Assembly (NCBI RefSeq): GCF_023101765.2
Contig: NC_064212.1
Coordinates: forward strand, 8,742,001-8,806,000
DNA from: Spodoptera frugiperda
Taxonomy: Eukaryota > Arthropoda > Insecta > Lepidoptera > Noctuidae
DNA: 64,000 nt
Direction: 5' to 3'
The notes beneath the pieces were generated by a model. It was not told where the DNA came from. It worked only from the letters and a program-made list of their open reading frames with translations, and searched no databases. Below, piece by piece: positions 42,830 to 56,519 of the stretch; positions within the stretch are counted from its first letter, which is position 1, and every line of letters starts with the position of its first letter. The position numbers were made by a program, and so were the translations under genes.

Positions 42830-43339
42830 GTAGCTACACTTGACTTTGAAAACGACAGAACACTCTTGAAAACAATGAGTCGCCTACTTGATAACATAAT
42901 TCACTTTTACGTAATCAGTAGATGAAAGCTTCCACCTCAAATCCATAACATAATTCTCACATGATTCAATATGACGCCCACAGAAAGGAGGCGTACGCGG
43001 CACACGGAGCCTTAATTTTATGAATGGAGCAAGGTACCGCGTAAGCGAAAATTCTACACCCACGCACTTAAATGTATTTTTAAACTTCCAGAAAATGTGT
43101 TCTCGCATTTTGCAGAAACGACATTCGTATGCGTAGTAATTAAAAGTTGGAAACAAACAAAAAAACCTTTGAAGTTTCTATGGATTCTTATAGGGGAAAA
43201 CATTACTTTAAATACCGTGCACGTGCGATAAGAATAAGTGAGAGTAATTTTAAAGTTCCCAGTCTCCGCTACAGCACACATCCACTCGTCTCGGTATGAC
43301 GGCATCGCAATTCTAAATTTAGGTAAATTTTGCCCAATA

Positions 43340-43432
43340 CAGTGCGCATGCGAGAAAAACGATGACGTAGTGTTTCGTCATGGATCCGTGACGTCACTGT
43401 TACAGAGACACGAGGCAAACGATGACGTAGTC
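43340..43432. promoter_or_regulatory. CRE/NRF1 motif cluster with 60-bp spaced repeat
   Basis: An NRF1-like TGCGCATGCG (43343-43352), a full CRE palindrome TGACGTCA (43389-43396), and two flanking 21-base repeats at 43351-43371 and 43411-43431 (shared core AAACGATGACGTAGT, itself CRE-related), exactly 60 bases apart. Located in a GC-richer block (about 43240-43480). Function as a promoter or enhancer is inferred. Confidence 0.4.
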
Positions 43433-44769
43433 AGCGGGGAAGAGGGCGGAGGTGGTGCCTCTGCGATCGATAGCCAGCCGTTGATAATGATATTCCTGTA
43501 GTTCAGTGACGCTCGACTAATAGCGGCACGGGAGTAGAAACTGTCAGCCTTTAGAAAAAGCACGGGTCGGCAGCTCACGTGCTACGACTTGAATGCATTC
43601 AATAATACACAGGTCAGTCGGTTGATAGTGAACAGTTCACAAGATGCGCTTACATGGCATTCTAATGAACCATGAACCACTGAACCGCGGAATTTATGAA
43701 TTGCTTCCTAATGATGTTTTTATTTCTTAGTACATAGACGACTGTTGTGTCAATATAGCTAATGGTACAAGGTTAGCCTTGTACCCATTCAATCTTATCA
43801 TCCTATTTGAATGCTAGGAAGACCTGTTTTATCGGATACTATTATAATTACGTCTAAAATTATTCCCATTACAAATTCCCAAGTTGTATCCTCAATAAAA
43901 TCTAATTCTGAGTTTAAAGCGGTTCCATAAATAACTGGGAATATCGAACGGTGTTTAAACGAATGTTATCAAGACGTAACTTCGGATAAACATCTAAAGA
44001 AATATGACTATTGGTGACGCTCAGATTAACTCACCGATTGGTTTCTGATACACTTCTATTAATAGACATTTGACGCGTTTAACTGGCTGTTATGAGGATA
44101 TCGTGACTAATTTTTGATCATATGTATGTGCATGATATGTCTGAAAACACGGTTAAATGTAACACTTCGCTAAGTTTAATGTATAAGGTGACTCCAGGAA
44201 AGCGAGGAGTCATAGAAGTACTAGACATAGGTACTTATGTTTATTTCTATTGTTTCGGATCCACGATGTTCCTCTGCCATTGTTGTGTGCGCTCGCAACC
44301 ATTACTGGTACATATGACGCAAAAAGAAGACTAAAGAATACCGTGATATAAGTACATACTTTACTAATCTAGATTTACTTAAAGTCTTATATTCAAGTAG
44401 TATATTTAGTCAATTCATTGAGTATTAAATATCAAAATCCAGGTAATAAACAATGCAAGTAATAAAATCTTGTAACTCGAGCAATTGCTTTAGTCGGACA
44501 GAATCAGTCGTTTGTATATAAAATTCAAATCAACGCTTATCTATTGATCTACGGAATAAATGAAGTAATCGCGCTGGTAAAATGATTAAGCTGTAATCTG
44601 ATTTGATAAACCAGCTATGTTAAGGTAGGTAGGTTTCCATAGATATACTACGAAGAAATGTCTTGTTTACGACAACAAACACCTATTTATTTTATTCATA
44701 TCTAATATATTATTGTTTGTATCTATAGATTTAGATCTAATATGTCTATTAATTATGTATATCCCCAAA

Positions 44770-44893
44770 TTATCATGATGAACACCGTATTGTCTCTGCA
44801 ACACCTTAAGGTCGACAAGAAAGAATGCTTGTGGTATTATGTCCGTGTTTGTACCATGTTAATGCATTAAGTTTAAATAAATAAATAAAAAAT
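44770..44893 (+). repeat. possible retroposon 3' tail
   Basis: Sequence ending in a TAAATAAATAAATAAAAA tail, preceded by ordinary-composition sequence. This looks like the 3' end of a short retroposon, but no family is recognised. Confidence 0.3.
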
Positions 44894-46239
44894 AGTGCAT
44901 TGAGTGTTAGCGAACTAACCTCTGACTTGTGAGATCATCTTAATTATGCATCTTGATCATAATTATGATGAAACTACATTCCAATCACTGCATAGATTAT
45001 CCTAATTAATATAGACATAAAGATTGAAATTATTTTGACACGAAACAATCCGACTCGTAATAAAAACAAATCTTGATTAATCGCATTATTGATTATATTA
45101 AAAGTGACGTGGATGCAACGACAAGAATAATTCATCTATCCGATACAGTATCAGTACACAATGTATGTACATTTATTATTAATTCAATGATACTACTGCG
45201 ACCTCGTCACCATTTTTTCATCTATTAGATAAATCCACTTCCAATGCGCGTATCACGTAGGTACGTACATTAACATGCAATACCTCGGGCCCTGGCTAAC
45301 TATAAAAAGATTAAGATTGTCAGTAATGCAAACTCTTATGAGATTACGGAATGGCGTGGCTCGTTTGCTGAAATCTCGACTAATCCAAACATCTTCTGCG
45401 TCTGATAACGTACGTCCTTACTTCACGAGTGCGTCAATTTATAAGCAAGCACTCACTGATACTGATAAGTCACGAAATGATAAATGTATTTACGATTTTT
45501 GTAATCAAATATTATTCGGCTATTAGCTTATCAAATAGTTCTATCGATACCATACGAAATAACCACCATAAAACAATGTCGACATCTATTTAATACTGGT
45601 TAGAGGCTATCCCAAAAAAATGGTGTCTAATTCAAAAATACAAAGAGAGTAACCTGTTTTTAAACAAGTCAAACCAGACCAATGTAAATGTTCCATGCAT
45701 ATACCTTGTAGATTATAATACACGAAGGCAAAATGTGTTGATTATGTTATCAATGAAAAAATTAACATGCGGCTTTCCTGTGTTAATATTTGTTAAAATA
45801 TGATTACCAATGAAAGCAATATAGAGAGTTTGTACACCTTTCTTAACTTTTTCCCGTTACTGTACAACCTAGTTACTCAGCCACATGGTGGTTAGTCAAA
45901 ACAATAATATACGCACCAGGCCATGTGGTATACAACTGTAAATCTGTCTAAATATACAGGCTCACATCTGTATCGAGTGATATTTTCGTGACGAGCACTT
46001 TTAAACATAACCTCAAAACGTTACACAATATACGCCCGCCGTGTTTTAATATTATTTTAATAATGTTAGTTTAACAATTGATGCAGATGTATACTCACAA
46101 CACAGATCATTACGCTGAACCCCTCTAGCACTGACTATTTATGAACACTTCACACACACACTCGCAATATGCATAATGCATCCAATAGTAGCGAATAGTT
46201 TCATATGCGTCGTGTTCGCGTTAAATCGAACACAGGTAG
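44894..46239. other. AT-rich non-coding stretch
   Basis: The 83-codon frame at 45275-45526 has no domain and is probably chance. Confidence 0.4.
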
Positions 46240-46560
46240 TTCACTGGTCGATTATGCGGACGTTGTATAACATGGGCACTGGGACGGGAATTGATGGATC
46301 CACTGTTTTGTCAGCGGAGACCGCCATGCCCAATTAGTACAATTTACAATCGAGCCACAGAGTGTTCCAACAACGCGCTGACGGCATCGAAACAAGCGAG
46401 TCGCGTTCACGGTATGGAATTCTCTCGCGGCCGCGGGCCGTTGATGCGGCTGCGTTCGCGCACCGATATGTGCCCGCACCCACACATGTGCACGCGTAGC
46501 GCCCAAACACACACAAGCCACGTATCAAATGTAGATGACGCTCCCGACGGCTGACGAAGC
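46240..46560. promoter_or_regulatory. CpG-rich block
   Basis: GC- and CpG-rich relative to both flanks, with open frames of 64-89 codons on both strands that mirror each other and show no domain. A possible promoter or 5' exon region; direction unknown. Confidence 0.35.
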
Positions 46561-47414
46561 CGTGACTACTGATAAATTGTTATGTCACTTATCAGTCAAC
46601 TGGCTCAGGTAAACATAAATAAATACGATATGAATAAAAAATATTGTTATAAAATATTTCATACACACGTTAAATTACAGTGCTTATTAAAATTGGATGT
46701 TTTTTAAATTTAAAAAAAAAATGTCCAAAACAGTAACGAATTCTGCCGATTACGTTAAACCTCAACTAGTGTGTGCCTCAACGGTCAATAAGGCAATTTT
46801 AAATCGATTACTATGATAAAAAAAATTAAAAACCGCAATGATCTCGATACGTGTGATTTATTAGATGAAGCCGTGGTCAAAAGCCGAATAATAAATAATA
46901 AAAATACTACGTTAACTAAAATCCAGGATTATATTTTTGAACAAACATTGACATATAATATACGAGTATGAATGAAACGTTAGATATCATGTACTTACTC
47001 CATATCTACGAGTACATCCTTTGGCTGACCTTTGTTTATTGCGTGGGACATAAAGTAAAACACACTGTATTTTGTTATAATAACTATAAAGAAATTACTG
47101 ACATGGGTATTTACTGAAAATACAGCACTTTATATTTTCTGTACATTCCGTTAATCTATTTCGTACCTCGTCGCCCATAAAGTAATTGAAGTACGTTCTT
47201 CTAAAGAAACTGTCGAAGCTTCAAATGATGTTCGCCCGTCTACATGGAATTACGTATCTTGTTATCTCATGTTTTTTTGGCCCTTTGCCATTGCGATGTT
47301 TTCTTTCCCTGACATTGTGGAAAATATTTTATCCCTTACAATTTTTGTGGATTTAAACTAAAATAAGGTATCTTAGGATAACTCTTAGGGAAAATGAATT
47401 TTCGTGTCAAGTCA
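46561..47414. other. AT-rich non-coding stretch
   Basis: Nothing recognisable. Confidence 0.4.
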
Positions 47415-47545
47415 TCAATGTAGCTCGTGTGGGTGTCGCTGCCCATCCACTTGATAGAATTCATTAGTCGCCTTTGCTACACCCACGGGATGTTCGGTTA
47501 TGGGTAGCCTATTCTTGGCGGGGCCGTACCTACCTTACATGCACT
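47415..47545. repeat. dispersed repeat fragment
   Basis: GTGTGGGTGTCGCTGCCCAT, TAGTCGCCTTTGCTACACCC, ACGGGATG, CCTATTCTTGGCGGGGCCGT: motif set of a repeat common in lepidopteran DNA. Contains an imperfect inverted pair GTGGGTGTCG / TACACCCAC. Confidence 0.4.
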
Positions 47546-49149
47546 AATGTGATTATATCGTGTCATGTAGACTAAACATTATTTACATTTCAATAATTTA
47601 CTCTATACTACCGTTAATCAACCTACATATTATATAACATATATCTATTGGATATAAAAGTATCACGTTTTATGCTCCTCTAAATTTTATTATTAAAAAA
47701 ATATTACAATTAGAAAAAAATTGATTCATTGACACAGACACAGTGATTTGGCTAAATAATTAAGGCAATTATTTAAGTAAGAAAAACCTTAATAAAATTG
47801 AAAAGAGAGCTTAATTAATTTACTGTGTAAAAACCCAGACTTTTATACGAATTAAAACCAAATATTTTAGAGTAAGAGAATAAGAGTTCACTTGATGAAA
47901 GATCTATAAGTAAATCAAACAATAAATACGTAAGTAAGTGAGTAAGTACATAGATATTCTAAAATGTATTAATTATACACCTAAACGTATAGTATTAGAG
48001 AATAACAACTACAGTAGGCATCACAAACTGCCAATTTGGCATGCCGTGTGAAACAGTAAGTAATTAGTAGTATCACGTGATTTATAACATCGCTTGTTAG
48101 TAAGGAACCTGTTTGTTCCTCTATTTTAATGTACAAGTACTATGTACAAATAAAACACACACATACACAGCAAAAATAATTTGGTACGCAGGTAAGAAAA
48201 TAAAGTTTGTGTTATGACAAGGCTATTGTTAAAATTGGATGCATTGTTTGCGTCTCCGAACTGAATTCATTTTTATTTTTTTACCTGCATTTCTAATTCT
48301 TTTATTGTCCGTAAATCTTATCCTTTGTAGGTGTTAAGCTGTTAAAAGGTTAAGCAGAGGTACTTAACCTCAACCTTCTATTAGATCAAATGTGAGTCAG
48401 TTCTTTCTGTGAGCCAGCGACGTTATTCTGGTTATTATTGATAGATTTTAACAATAATAAAATTAAATTCAACAGTACCTAATCAAAAACGGTCTGCCTT
48501 TCTCAGCACTGGCGCTTATTACCACTTTATCTAAATAGCCCAGTGTTATGATAAGTAGTAGAAATGCGAAAAAAAGGCAAAACTAGTTTTAGGCAAGTCA
48601 TTAAGAACACATAAACGTTTGTCTCCGTGACCTCACGTGTTCCACCTGCGTGACCTTGACCGCTACACTTCTCAAATGCTCACTAGACATAGCCTCCCGT
48701 TATGTTAATGACGTAAAAACTTACAGACATCGAAAAAGTCTACAATTAGTAGATAATGCTTGGATTGGACGATATAATAAATATCAAATTGCGTAACTTA
48801 ATAATTAACCAGCATAAAATATAAATTTTAGGGGTATGTTACGATAAAAATAATTAATGTTTTATTTTTAACTCCCACTAAAAAGTTATATTTATCAGAA
48901 AATACTAGTACGATTTTAAATCTCAATCAAAATCGATTTTTAATCGAAATGTACAAAAATCCGCATAACATTCACGCCTTTCAATTCTCAATATAGTCGA
49001 TAGAAATACTTCAAATTTACACCAGTTATGTCCTAAATCCCATTTACCAATAATTCAAAAAAAATATTTTCATATCTATTAAATTCGTCATGATCGTCCA
49101 GAAAACCTCTGCACGGCTAAACAAACTTTGGCCCTCGTTTTGAGGGTGC
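47546..49149. other. AT-rich non-coding stretch
   Basis: Nothing recognisable. Confidence 0.4.
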
Positions 49150-49230
49150 AAAATAATCCAATAATTTCACCCGCCTTGGGTGAGAGGGAGTATCATGCTC
49201 TTACTAACTAAAAAGCCCCGGTATCCAGCC
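49150..49230 (+). repeat. dispersed repeat (family B), short copy
   Basis: AATCCAATAATTTCACCCGC, CTTGGGTGAGAGGGAGT, ACTAAAAAGCCCCGGTA align in order with 42700-42829. Confidence 0.45.
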
Positions 49231-50390
49231 ATGTCTTCCGATGTCACAAACATCTTAAGGTTTGTATGCTACATAATTCTCAAGCATAGGAAGCAGACCA
49301 GATGATTGGTCATAGCAGTTAAGTCACTGGAAATAAAGGATGGTGCCGTATGACCCTCGATAGCTAATCACAGTTTTAGGTTAAGTCCTAAAACAGTTCA
49401 ATAAAGGGTTTATATCATTCCAACTATTTGGAGTAAAATAGCAGTAAATCACAATTTAATGCCATACAATTATTCAGTTGAAGAATCCATTGTATTCTAA
49501 TTTATCAATGAATCATAGTTTCCGCGTTATCACCGTGAGATAGTGGCGTGTAAACAGTGATTCAACAACGTAAACAATGTAGTCATTGAAGTTTAAACTT
49601 GTTGCAGTAATCTGTGGCTGGAGTATCTTCAGATATGGACGAATGCATTATCCTATCGAATGCACTTGAAAGTTAAATCACCTACTTCATGTATCTACGT
49701 ACTAGACTACCTAGGTACATGTTTTTATGACTTCAATGAATGAAAGTCTGACTATTTTTAGAAAAATCCTTTGTCAGTTTTTATTTTACTACACCCACAA
49801 AAGGTAATACTTTTTTAATAAGTGTTCTTCATGTATGTAATGTCAACTTTCGGGCTCAAAAGGTCACTGTCTATTTTTTATCCCTGTGCGGATAGTCTCC
49901 AAAAAAAGCTTGCCACTCATAATAGGTAAAGGCAGGTAAGCGGTCGTCAAACTTTTTTAACTTGAATAGCCAGTAAGTACCCTGATGAATGGGTAAACCT
50001 TGAATAAGTGACATAATGTAGTCCGTAAGTCCAGTCATCTGTGTTAAGTGTCAGATTAAATACCCAGACCTAATCAAAATCTGTCATTCTACACTTTGTC
50101 GCCTTTATGACACAAGTGGTAATTTTCTTCTTGCGACATCAGTTGCTTAGGTGTTATATTAGCAAATCAGCGACGGTACTTACTTGTACTGTTGATAGGT
50201 ACCTAACAAGCAATAAATTAGTGCCAAGAATATTATTACAGGAAAATAAAACAACATTATAATATAGGTATCTATTTGACGGATGGAAAGTCTTTTGTCG
50301 ATGAGTCGACGATACGACGGCATCGATTATAATGTAAAATTAGAATAACTGGACGGTTGCCCGTTCTGAGAGCAGCAAATAGTACTGGGG
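49231..50390. other. non-coding stretch
   Basis: No recognisable gene. Confidence 0.4.
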
Positions 50391-50600
50391 CATGCGACCA
50401 ATCGTAACAGCCGCAAATACATGCACCGTGCTGAATGCGGACACACCGCGGAAGACAACAACCCCCCACAGGCGAGGCGGCGCGCTCCTGCCCGCCGCTG
50501 CACCTCGTGTTATGTAGGCTCGCCCGCCGCCGCCTCCTGCGATGCCGTCAGCGCTACACTACGCCAGCCTTGCGTAATCACCAGCCTCACGCAAGCCCAC
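50390..50600. promoter_or_regulatory. CpG-rich block
   Basis: GC-rich interval with frames open on both strands but no domain. Possibly a promoter or 5' exon. Confidence 0.3.
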
Positions 50601-51339
50601 TTTATCGTTTTACAAACCCTGATCTTAAAGCTTACATTGTTTTCGCACCTAATCATAACGATCTGTCATACTAACGAGCCGTCACATTATCCTCGCACTG
50701 CAAACAAATAAAAACTCATTCATCATGCTGTTCACGAGCCACCGATAGCTTTACTAACATCAATCGGTGTACGAAACAACACTAATATTTACCAGTTCCA
50801 ACTGAATAAAGCGCCAGATTTTGTGTACACCATGATGTATTTGTATACACAAAGACGGGTTTAAAGCGAACAAAAGTGACATAATGTAGACAGTAATGCC
50901 TCATCAGTTACGCATACATAACTTGAATGAAGTTGTGCCATGGTTGCAGATTTTCTAATGGCTTTCTGCGTAAACATATTGCCTTGATGACTGAGGGTCT
51001 CAAAGGAAATCTTATAAAAATTGTTATACTTGTTCCAGGAAGAAGTTTGAAACGCTTGCTTTTTAACTTTAGCGTCGCTTTATAGTCTCTGATTACTTTT
51101 GTTTAATGGATTAGTTACATGAAATATCGGGTGAAATTTTCTACAATCACTACACTACACATGCCAATAAAAGCTTCGAAAGACTGAGATACAGAATCGA
51201 TATCGTGGCCCAAACAATGCAACGCACTTCCGTGTGATGCGATCCAACTAATCAAAAGAAAATTTAAGGACTAGCATTGCAGTTGGTATGTAGAGCACCG
51301 GTTGCAAATTTAATCTCGGCGACACACCAGTGCAAGTCT

Positions 51340-51545
51340 GAAACAAGTGTTCGAACTGCGCTATAAGTGTCCTCCGTGTGACGACGGCTACAATCAATGC
51401 GGAAACGTTCGCCAGTCTGCCCCGAATGGGAGCACGGGATGCGACGCGATGGACGTCGCCGGCGCACCCCCGCGCTACCCGCGCCGCACTGCACCCCCCG
51501 CCGGCCCGGATCAGCGTCACCGACACATTTGTCTCCACACACCAC
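51340..51545. promoter_or_regulatory. CpG-rich block
   Basis: GC-rich interval. At least five overlapping frames of 64-99 codons on both strands, which signals composition rather than coding. Possibly a promoter or 5' exon region. Confidence 0.3.
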
Positions 51546-51792
51546 AATAAACACTATACTTACTTATTGTAAGTGCTCCTATCTAGAACACTCGTACCTA
51601 CCGAGAAAGTAATTAAACTCAGTAATCAATTTTAATGAATGATGTACGAAACGAAAAGTACCTGAAAGTACTTTACACTTAAGTGTAAATGTAGACGTCA
51701 TACATGTTACGAAGTTCAGCATGAATTGTGGCGAATATTTATTTATTTCGGTTTCCAGTTTGTAGTAATACAAATACGGGACGTATGTAAGT

Positions 51793-52425
51793 GAATAATA
51801 AATAAATAAATATTTTATTCAAAAATTTCTTTACAGGATGAATTACATATAGTCTTAAATATTAAACTTAAATCCGAGTCTTACATGCCTGAACTAGGAA
51901 ATCCTGTGTTTCAGGCGAGAAGAGCTAAAATAATTTAAAATTAACAAATAATCAAAAGGATTCTAAAATACAATAAATTAAATGATCTGTAAACGAGGAC
52001 AAGATATCTTATACTATTATAATAATATTACCAAATCTTAACTTCTACATTCTTAATTAACAATATTTTTTAATTAAAAATTGTCTAAAAACACAAAAAA
52101 TTACAAAAATGTTAAAAAAGCAAAATAAAAACAAAATCACTTTAGCACAAGTAGTAACTTCTCTGTATCATCGTAGGACATTTTTTGAAGAGTTTCCTTA
52201 AGAATTCTCTTACAGTTAACATTATTTAAGCAATATATGTTTGCCTTCGCGTTCAATCTATTGTAAAGTAGAGGACCAAGAAACAGGTAAAATTTCGATG
52301 TGAAAGCATGTTTGGTGTGATTTTGAGGACAGACTTGATCTTTACGTCTTTTGTTAGTGACATCTGTGCTATATATTAGATCTGAGTGCTGCTTTAATAC
52401 AATACTCATTATGAATAACTGTCGG
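51793..52425 (-). mobile_element. truncated LINE 3' end
   Basis: On the minus strand the segment ends in an A/T tail made of ATTT-type repeats (51793-51815 on plus) preceded by AT-rich 3' sequence. Upstream lies a 90-codon frame resembling the C-terminus of a non-LTR reverse transcriptase. The 5' side stops abruptly near 52425, as in typical 5'-truncated insertions. Confidence 0.45.
52137..52409 (-). pseudogene. LINE reverse-transcriptase C-terminal remnant
   Basis: A 90-codon frame with a DVTNKRRKDQVCPQNHTKHA stretch, SKFYLFLGPLLYNRLNAKA and a final basic/Leu-rich helix. This layout is common at the C-terminus of Jockey/CR1-type ORF2 proteins. No catalytic motif is included. Assignment by pattern only. 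Confidence 0.4.
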
Positions 52426-52988
52426 ACCGTTAGTACTTCACATTTCTTGTATAGTAGGTTAGTGGAAAAAAAGTGGAAACGTCATAACTTTTACTAGCCC
52501 CCTGAATTGTAAACATAGTGACGTATCGTTCATACAAAAGAGTGTGACGACAGATGGAAGTTATCGAGCGCCGATGGTATGACGACATGAACATCGTGGG
52601 AGGAAAATGCTGATACAAAACACGAGGCAGAGGCTTGCCATAGGAAAATAGAAAAACAGCTGAGCCACAGGCTATACACTCATCTTATGAATATTATTTT
52701 AGTATTACATTTTATATAAGGCTTACAAACTAATATCAAATTAATAATAACAGATAGTTAATTACAAACCTCCATTTATGGTTTTAAAAGTAAATAAATG
52801 ATGAAAAGTAGAAAAAATATACAAAACAAATTATAACTATTATGAATATAAACAGTTTACGTATAATTATCATTCAAGTACAATAGTCGTCTTGTTATAG
52901 TTACACTGGTACAGATACAGTCGATATTTAGCTCCCTAGGCAGTTCATTGAGGTTACGCATAAAGTATATTACATTCAATTTTTTTTG

Positions 52989-53020
52989 CTAGTGACCCGC
53001 CCCGGCTTCACACGAATGAT
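52989..53020 (-). repeat. possible Helitron 3' terminus fragment
   Basis: On the minus strand GTGTGAAGCCGGGGCGGGTC precedes CTAG (52989-52992), a GC-rich tract plus CTRR end as in lepidopteran Helitrons. The base after CTAG is C rather than T, and no 5' end was found. Confidence 0.3.
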
Positions 53021-54290
53021 TTTCAAGTAAAATGATTTTTTTTTTTCAGAAAAATCTGTAATTTTGCTTTAATGCAGTCAGCATTATAATCAAATTCAGA
53101 TTCAAAATCATTTCAATGATCAGTAAAAATTATAAATGCCCTTCTTCAACTACCAAATTCTATACTAATGCCCCGTATAACGTAAAACTATTAACCCGTG
53201 TTATACTGATGTGTAGATCTACGCGAGACAGTTGTCTATTATATTTTATATACCCACAGACCAAAGTTTAAGGAATAAACAACCTGTAGTAAAATTACGT
53301 AATAGATATATTGAAATTACCAACTAAATACGGTCATGAATGAGCTTTAAAACTCAAAATTAATAATAATATAATGAACGGGGATAAAGAAACAACCCAA
53401 ATAAGACGTGCTAACAGCTTGTTATGATTGAAATATAATGATCACACCACTATTATTACAAAAGCCTCGTGTACGGGTAGATAAAAGGGAAAATGATTAT
53501 AATATTGAGTGGAAAGCCTTGGGAGAGTATATCTGTACTGTGTAATATACAGTAATGAAATCCATTGCCGAAATGATTCCGCTGGCTCCCGAGCTATCAT
53601 GATCATTATTGTAGAATTAACTTTACCACGCCTTTTTTGTTGCACTTCTCCCAAAATGAGGTTACACTCGACGGCTGTAATAAAACTTAATCGTAAAACA
53701 AGTTAAAACGGTGATTCCGAAACCGCAAAAGTAAATGCATATAATATGTACTTATGTATGTATGTCGGTTCTCACGATGTAATGTAACATTTATAGAAAA
53801 TCCATCACATTTGTCACCTATTAGTATCTTTGGTTTTTTGTCCACTAAATTTTGGTTTTCATCAGTTGTTTCTTAACCTCCACCGTTACTGAACTTTTTA
53901 TGAAGAATGTATTAAAATATTACTTCTAAATTCTGAAGTAAAAGGGTCTGCTTTCAGTAATCGTAGGGATATGTAATAAAAAAAATATTTAAACGTTTTA
54001 AAAGGCAAAGATACCGTTTATACGAACGTATTAGTTAAAATATTTTAAGCAATATCTACGAGAGCTTATGTTACGTATTCATAAGCGTAATAAGGACTAA
54101 TTAGACCTTTCATGTTCCTAAGTGAGCTGAAGCCAGGTTTCAGTGAGAGAAATAAGAGCCGTAACCCGTGAATTCTATATTTAACTTTCCTGAAATGTCT
54201 GATAGCGTCATAAAAATAACAATCGGTATTGTTTGTGTTCTCGATTGGTACAACGTATTTGTTGAATGACGTGCGTTTGTAATAGTAAAC
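53021..54290. other. AT-rich non-coding stretch
   Basis: Nothing recognisable. Confidence 0.4.
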
Positions 54291-54299
54291 GCTAATACA

Positions 54300-54660
54300 A
54301 GTGGAGGCGCGAGTTCAGCCGTGGAAAGCTCAGACACAGTGAGGCAGGAACGAAGTAGCGGCCGGGCGCGGGCGGCGCGGCCGTATGAAAGCTCCGTCCC
54401 GTACTAGCGATGCCGTTAGCGCAGGCTCGGGCGGGCGGCCGCGGCGAGGCGGCGGCGGGCGGGCCGTGGGAGGTACCGTTAATGACGTCGCATCCGTGAC
54501 GTCGCCGTCGTGACGTCAGACGGCGCGATATAGCCACCAGCCTCGGCGGCGGCGGCCTCAGTAACGCACCGCCCGTTCGCCAGCGCGTACCTCCGCGCGC
54601 CCTCTCGCGACCTGCCGACCGCAACCGACTGACTGAGTGAGTGAGTGCGCGTGCAGTGAG
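54300..54660 (+). promoter_or_regulatory. CpG island with three CRE motifs
   Basis: The most GC-rich interval in the second half of the window. Three CRE-type sites are spaced 14 bases apart (TGACGTCG 54483-54490, TGACGTCG 54497-54504, TGACGTCA 54511-54518). It lies directly upstream of a possible first coding exon at 54679-54778, so a plus-strand promoter responsive to CREB/ATF factors is a reasonable inference. Confidence 0.5.
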
Positions 54661-54678
54661 TGGAATGTGCTTGGCCGC

Positions 54679-54778
54679 ATGAGGATCCTGCTGAGCGAGC
54701 TGGGACTGTCCGGCGCGTGCCTCGGTCTGACGCTGGAGCCGCGCGCCTCTTCGCTGGACCCTGCGAAGCCTGCGCCAG
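54679..54778 (+). CDS. possible first coding exon (33 codons plus 1 base)
   Basis: An ATG in fair context (GCCGCATGA) opens MRILLSELGLSGACLGLTLE and continues to a splice-donor-like CCAG/GTCAGC at 54778/54779, just downstream of a CpG island with CRE motifs. The frame is also open upstream (an ATG at 54637), so the start is uncertain. No family is recognised from this short piece and no downstream exon was identified in the window. The donor is not a strong consensus. It could equally be a GC-driven open frame. Confidence 0.3.
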
Positions 54779-54960
54779 GTCAGCGCCCGCACGACGATCC
54801 GCCATCCACTTCTGTGTTTATTTTCGCTTTCGTTGTGTAGAACCTCTGGGTGTTATAGACTGTGTGGGACTGTCGTGATGATGGCCATCGGCTAGAATGC
54901 GAGGTGCGTTGCTGACGCCCTCCAGCCAACACTGCGGCCTTAGACAATTCCAACACACAC

Positions 54961-55895
54961 GTACGTACCCCCCTTTTTGTTTTATTTTATTTTATGATTT
55001 AATTTTATTTATTATTTTATTATTATTATTTTATCCCAAATGTTTATCCAATGCTTCATTTTCCTTAATCGAAACTCGCCGGTAAAGCAACTATCAAAAG
55101 TTTTGTTGTGTCAGAGCTTTTGATTATTTCGTGTAAGTGAAACTTATTAAGCGGCACTTTTTGTGAAGGCTTTGATAAGAAAAAATATTTAGTGGTGTAT
55201 TATAAAACCTAGGTCGTGGCCGTGACTAACCGAATACAAAGTAACGTGGACATATATTCATAAAAGTTTACCGGAAAAGCTCTTTCGGCTAAATATATAG
55301 AAAATATTATTTTAAAGAAATCTGTTCATTTATTTTCAAGTTGTCGGTCATTTAAATATTTAATTAATTATATTTTCTTGGATAAATAATAAATAAGATT
55401 AATATAATCTGAAAGTACCGGAACAATATATGTAGAACTGGTTAAAATAGCAATGCAGGTAGTATTGCGATACTTTAATAAATTAATTATATTTTATGAT
55501 ATGGTGCCTATCTGTTGTCATATGTGGTGCCATAAAATATGATATTACAGCATAAGGAAGTAATCAAGAAATAATATAACGAAAACGTATTTCATTTTCG
55601 ACGGTAATAAAATATTGACAAATAATATAGACTACCGGTTATATTAATTCACTATCTGTATAATTATGTATTTTTAATTCTATAAGTCGATAAAGTTGTA
55701 GTTTGATTTTAAAAGTGACAGTGAATAATTAGAATATAGGTGAAACAAGTATGTACCTAATGGTGAAATATATTTCCACACCGGTAGGGCCGGTTTAGGA
55801 TGACACATGTCGGCTCCGCAGCATACATTAACTCAAACACTTCACGGAATCTCTAGCAAGAAACAAAATCTTAGTTCGAGCTCGGTTACGGAACA
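54961..55895. other. AT-rich non-coding stretch
   Basis: A T-rich low-complexity run at about 54975-55035; nothing else recognised. Confidence 0.4.
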
Positions 55896-56519
55896 TTACC
55901 GCGCCGCCTGCACCTTCCGATAATTGCTAATAAGTGTATTCGTTAAATTACAATCGAATTTGTTTGAGTGGACGCGCGTTAGGTAACTCGGAGTATAATG
56001 TGAGATGTTTATGTCGCGATCGGCTCCGTGCGATGGCCTCAGCCGATGCCTGCCACTTGCCCAATCGGTTGTCGCAACCGGCAGACGTTGCACCTGTCGA
56101 GATGCGAGCCTGTGCAAATTGACCGACGCATAACAGATACGGTCTATTGTAATACATAAAACCCACATGTCGAATAAATACTTATTGTAAATCGGTGAAC
56201 GTTACAAGTTTCATATCTTACACATTAAAATAACGCTCCCAACACAAACGCTAAGGTGTCAAATGTATTATCTAAATTGATGCTAAAATAGAATAACAAA
56301 CTTTCACTTTTTGTTTTCATAAGCGCGCGCTTAATATTGGACAAAAGCGGTTCTATAAATAATACGATAACGTCTTTTCTCAATGTGAGACAAAATATTT
56401 TTTTACAAAATGCAAATTAATATTCGGAAAGGATTCCCATCGACTAAGTAACAGTGAATTTGTTTATTAATGATATGAATGACGTACGAGCGTGAGGTTT
56501 ACACTATTCAGGGTATTGA

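Noticed and set aside
43238..43578. Overlapping 66-87 codon frames on both strands
   Set aside because: No domain; they coincide with a GC-rich regulatory-looking patch.
51248..51612. Several mirrored frames of 64-99 codons on both strands
   Set aside because: Open on both strands at once because of GC content; no recognisable protein.
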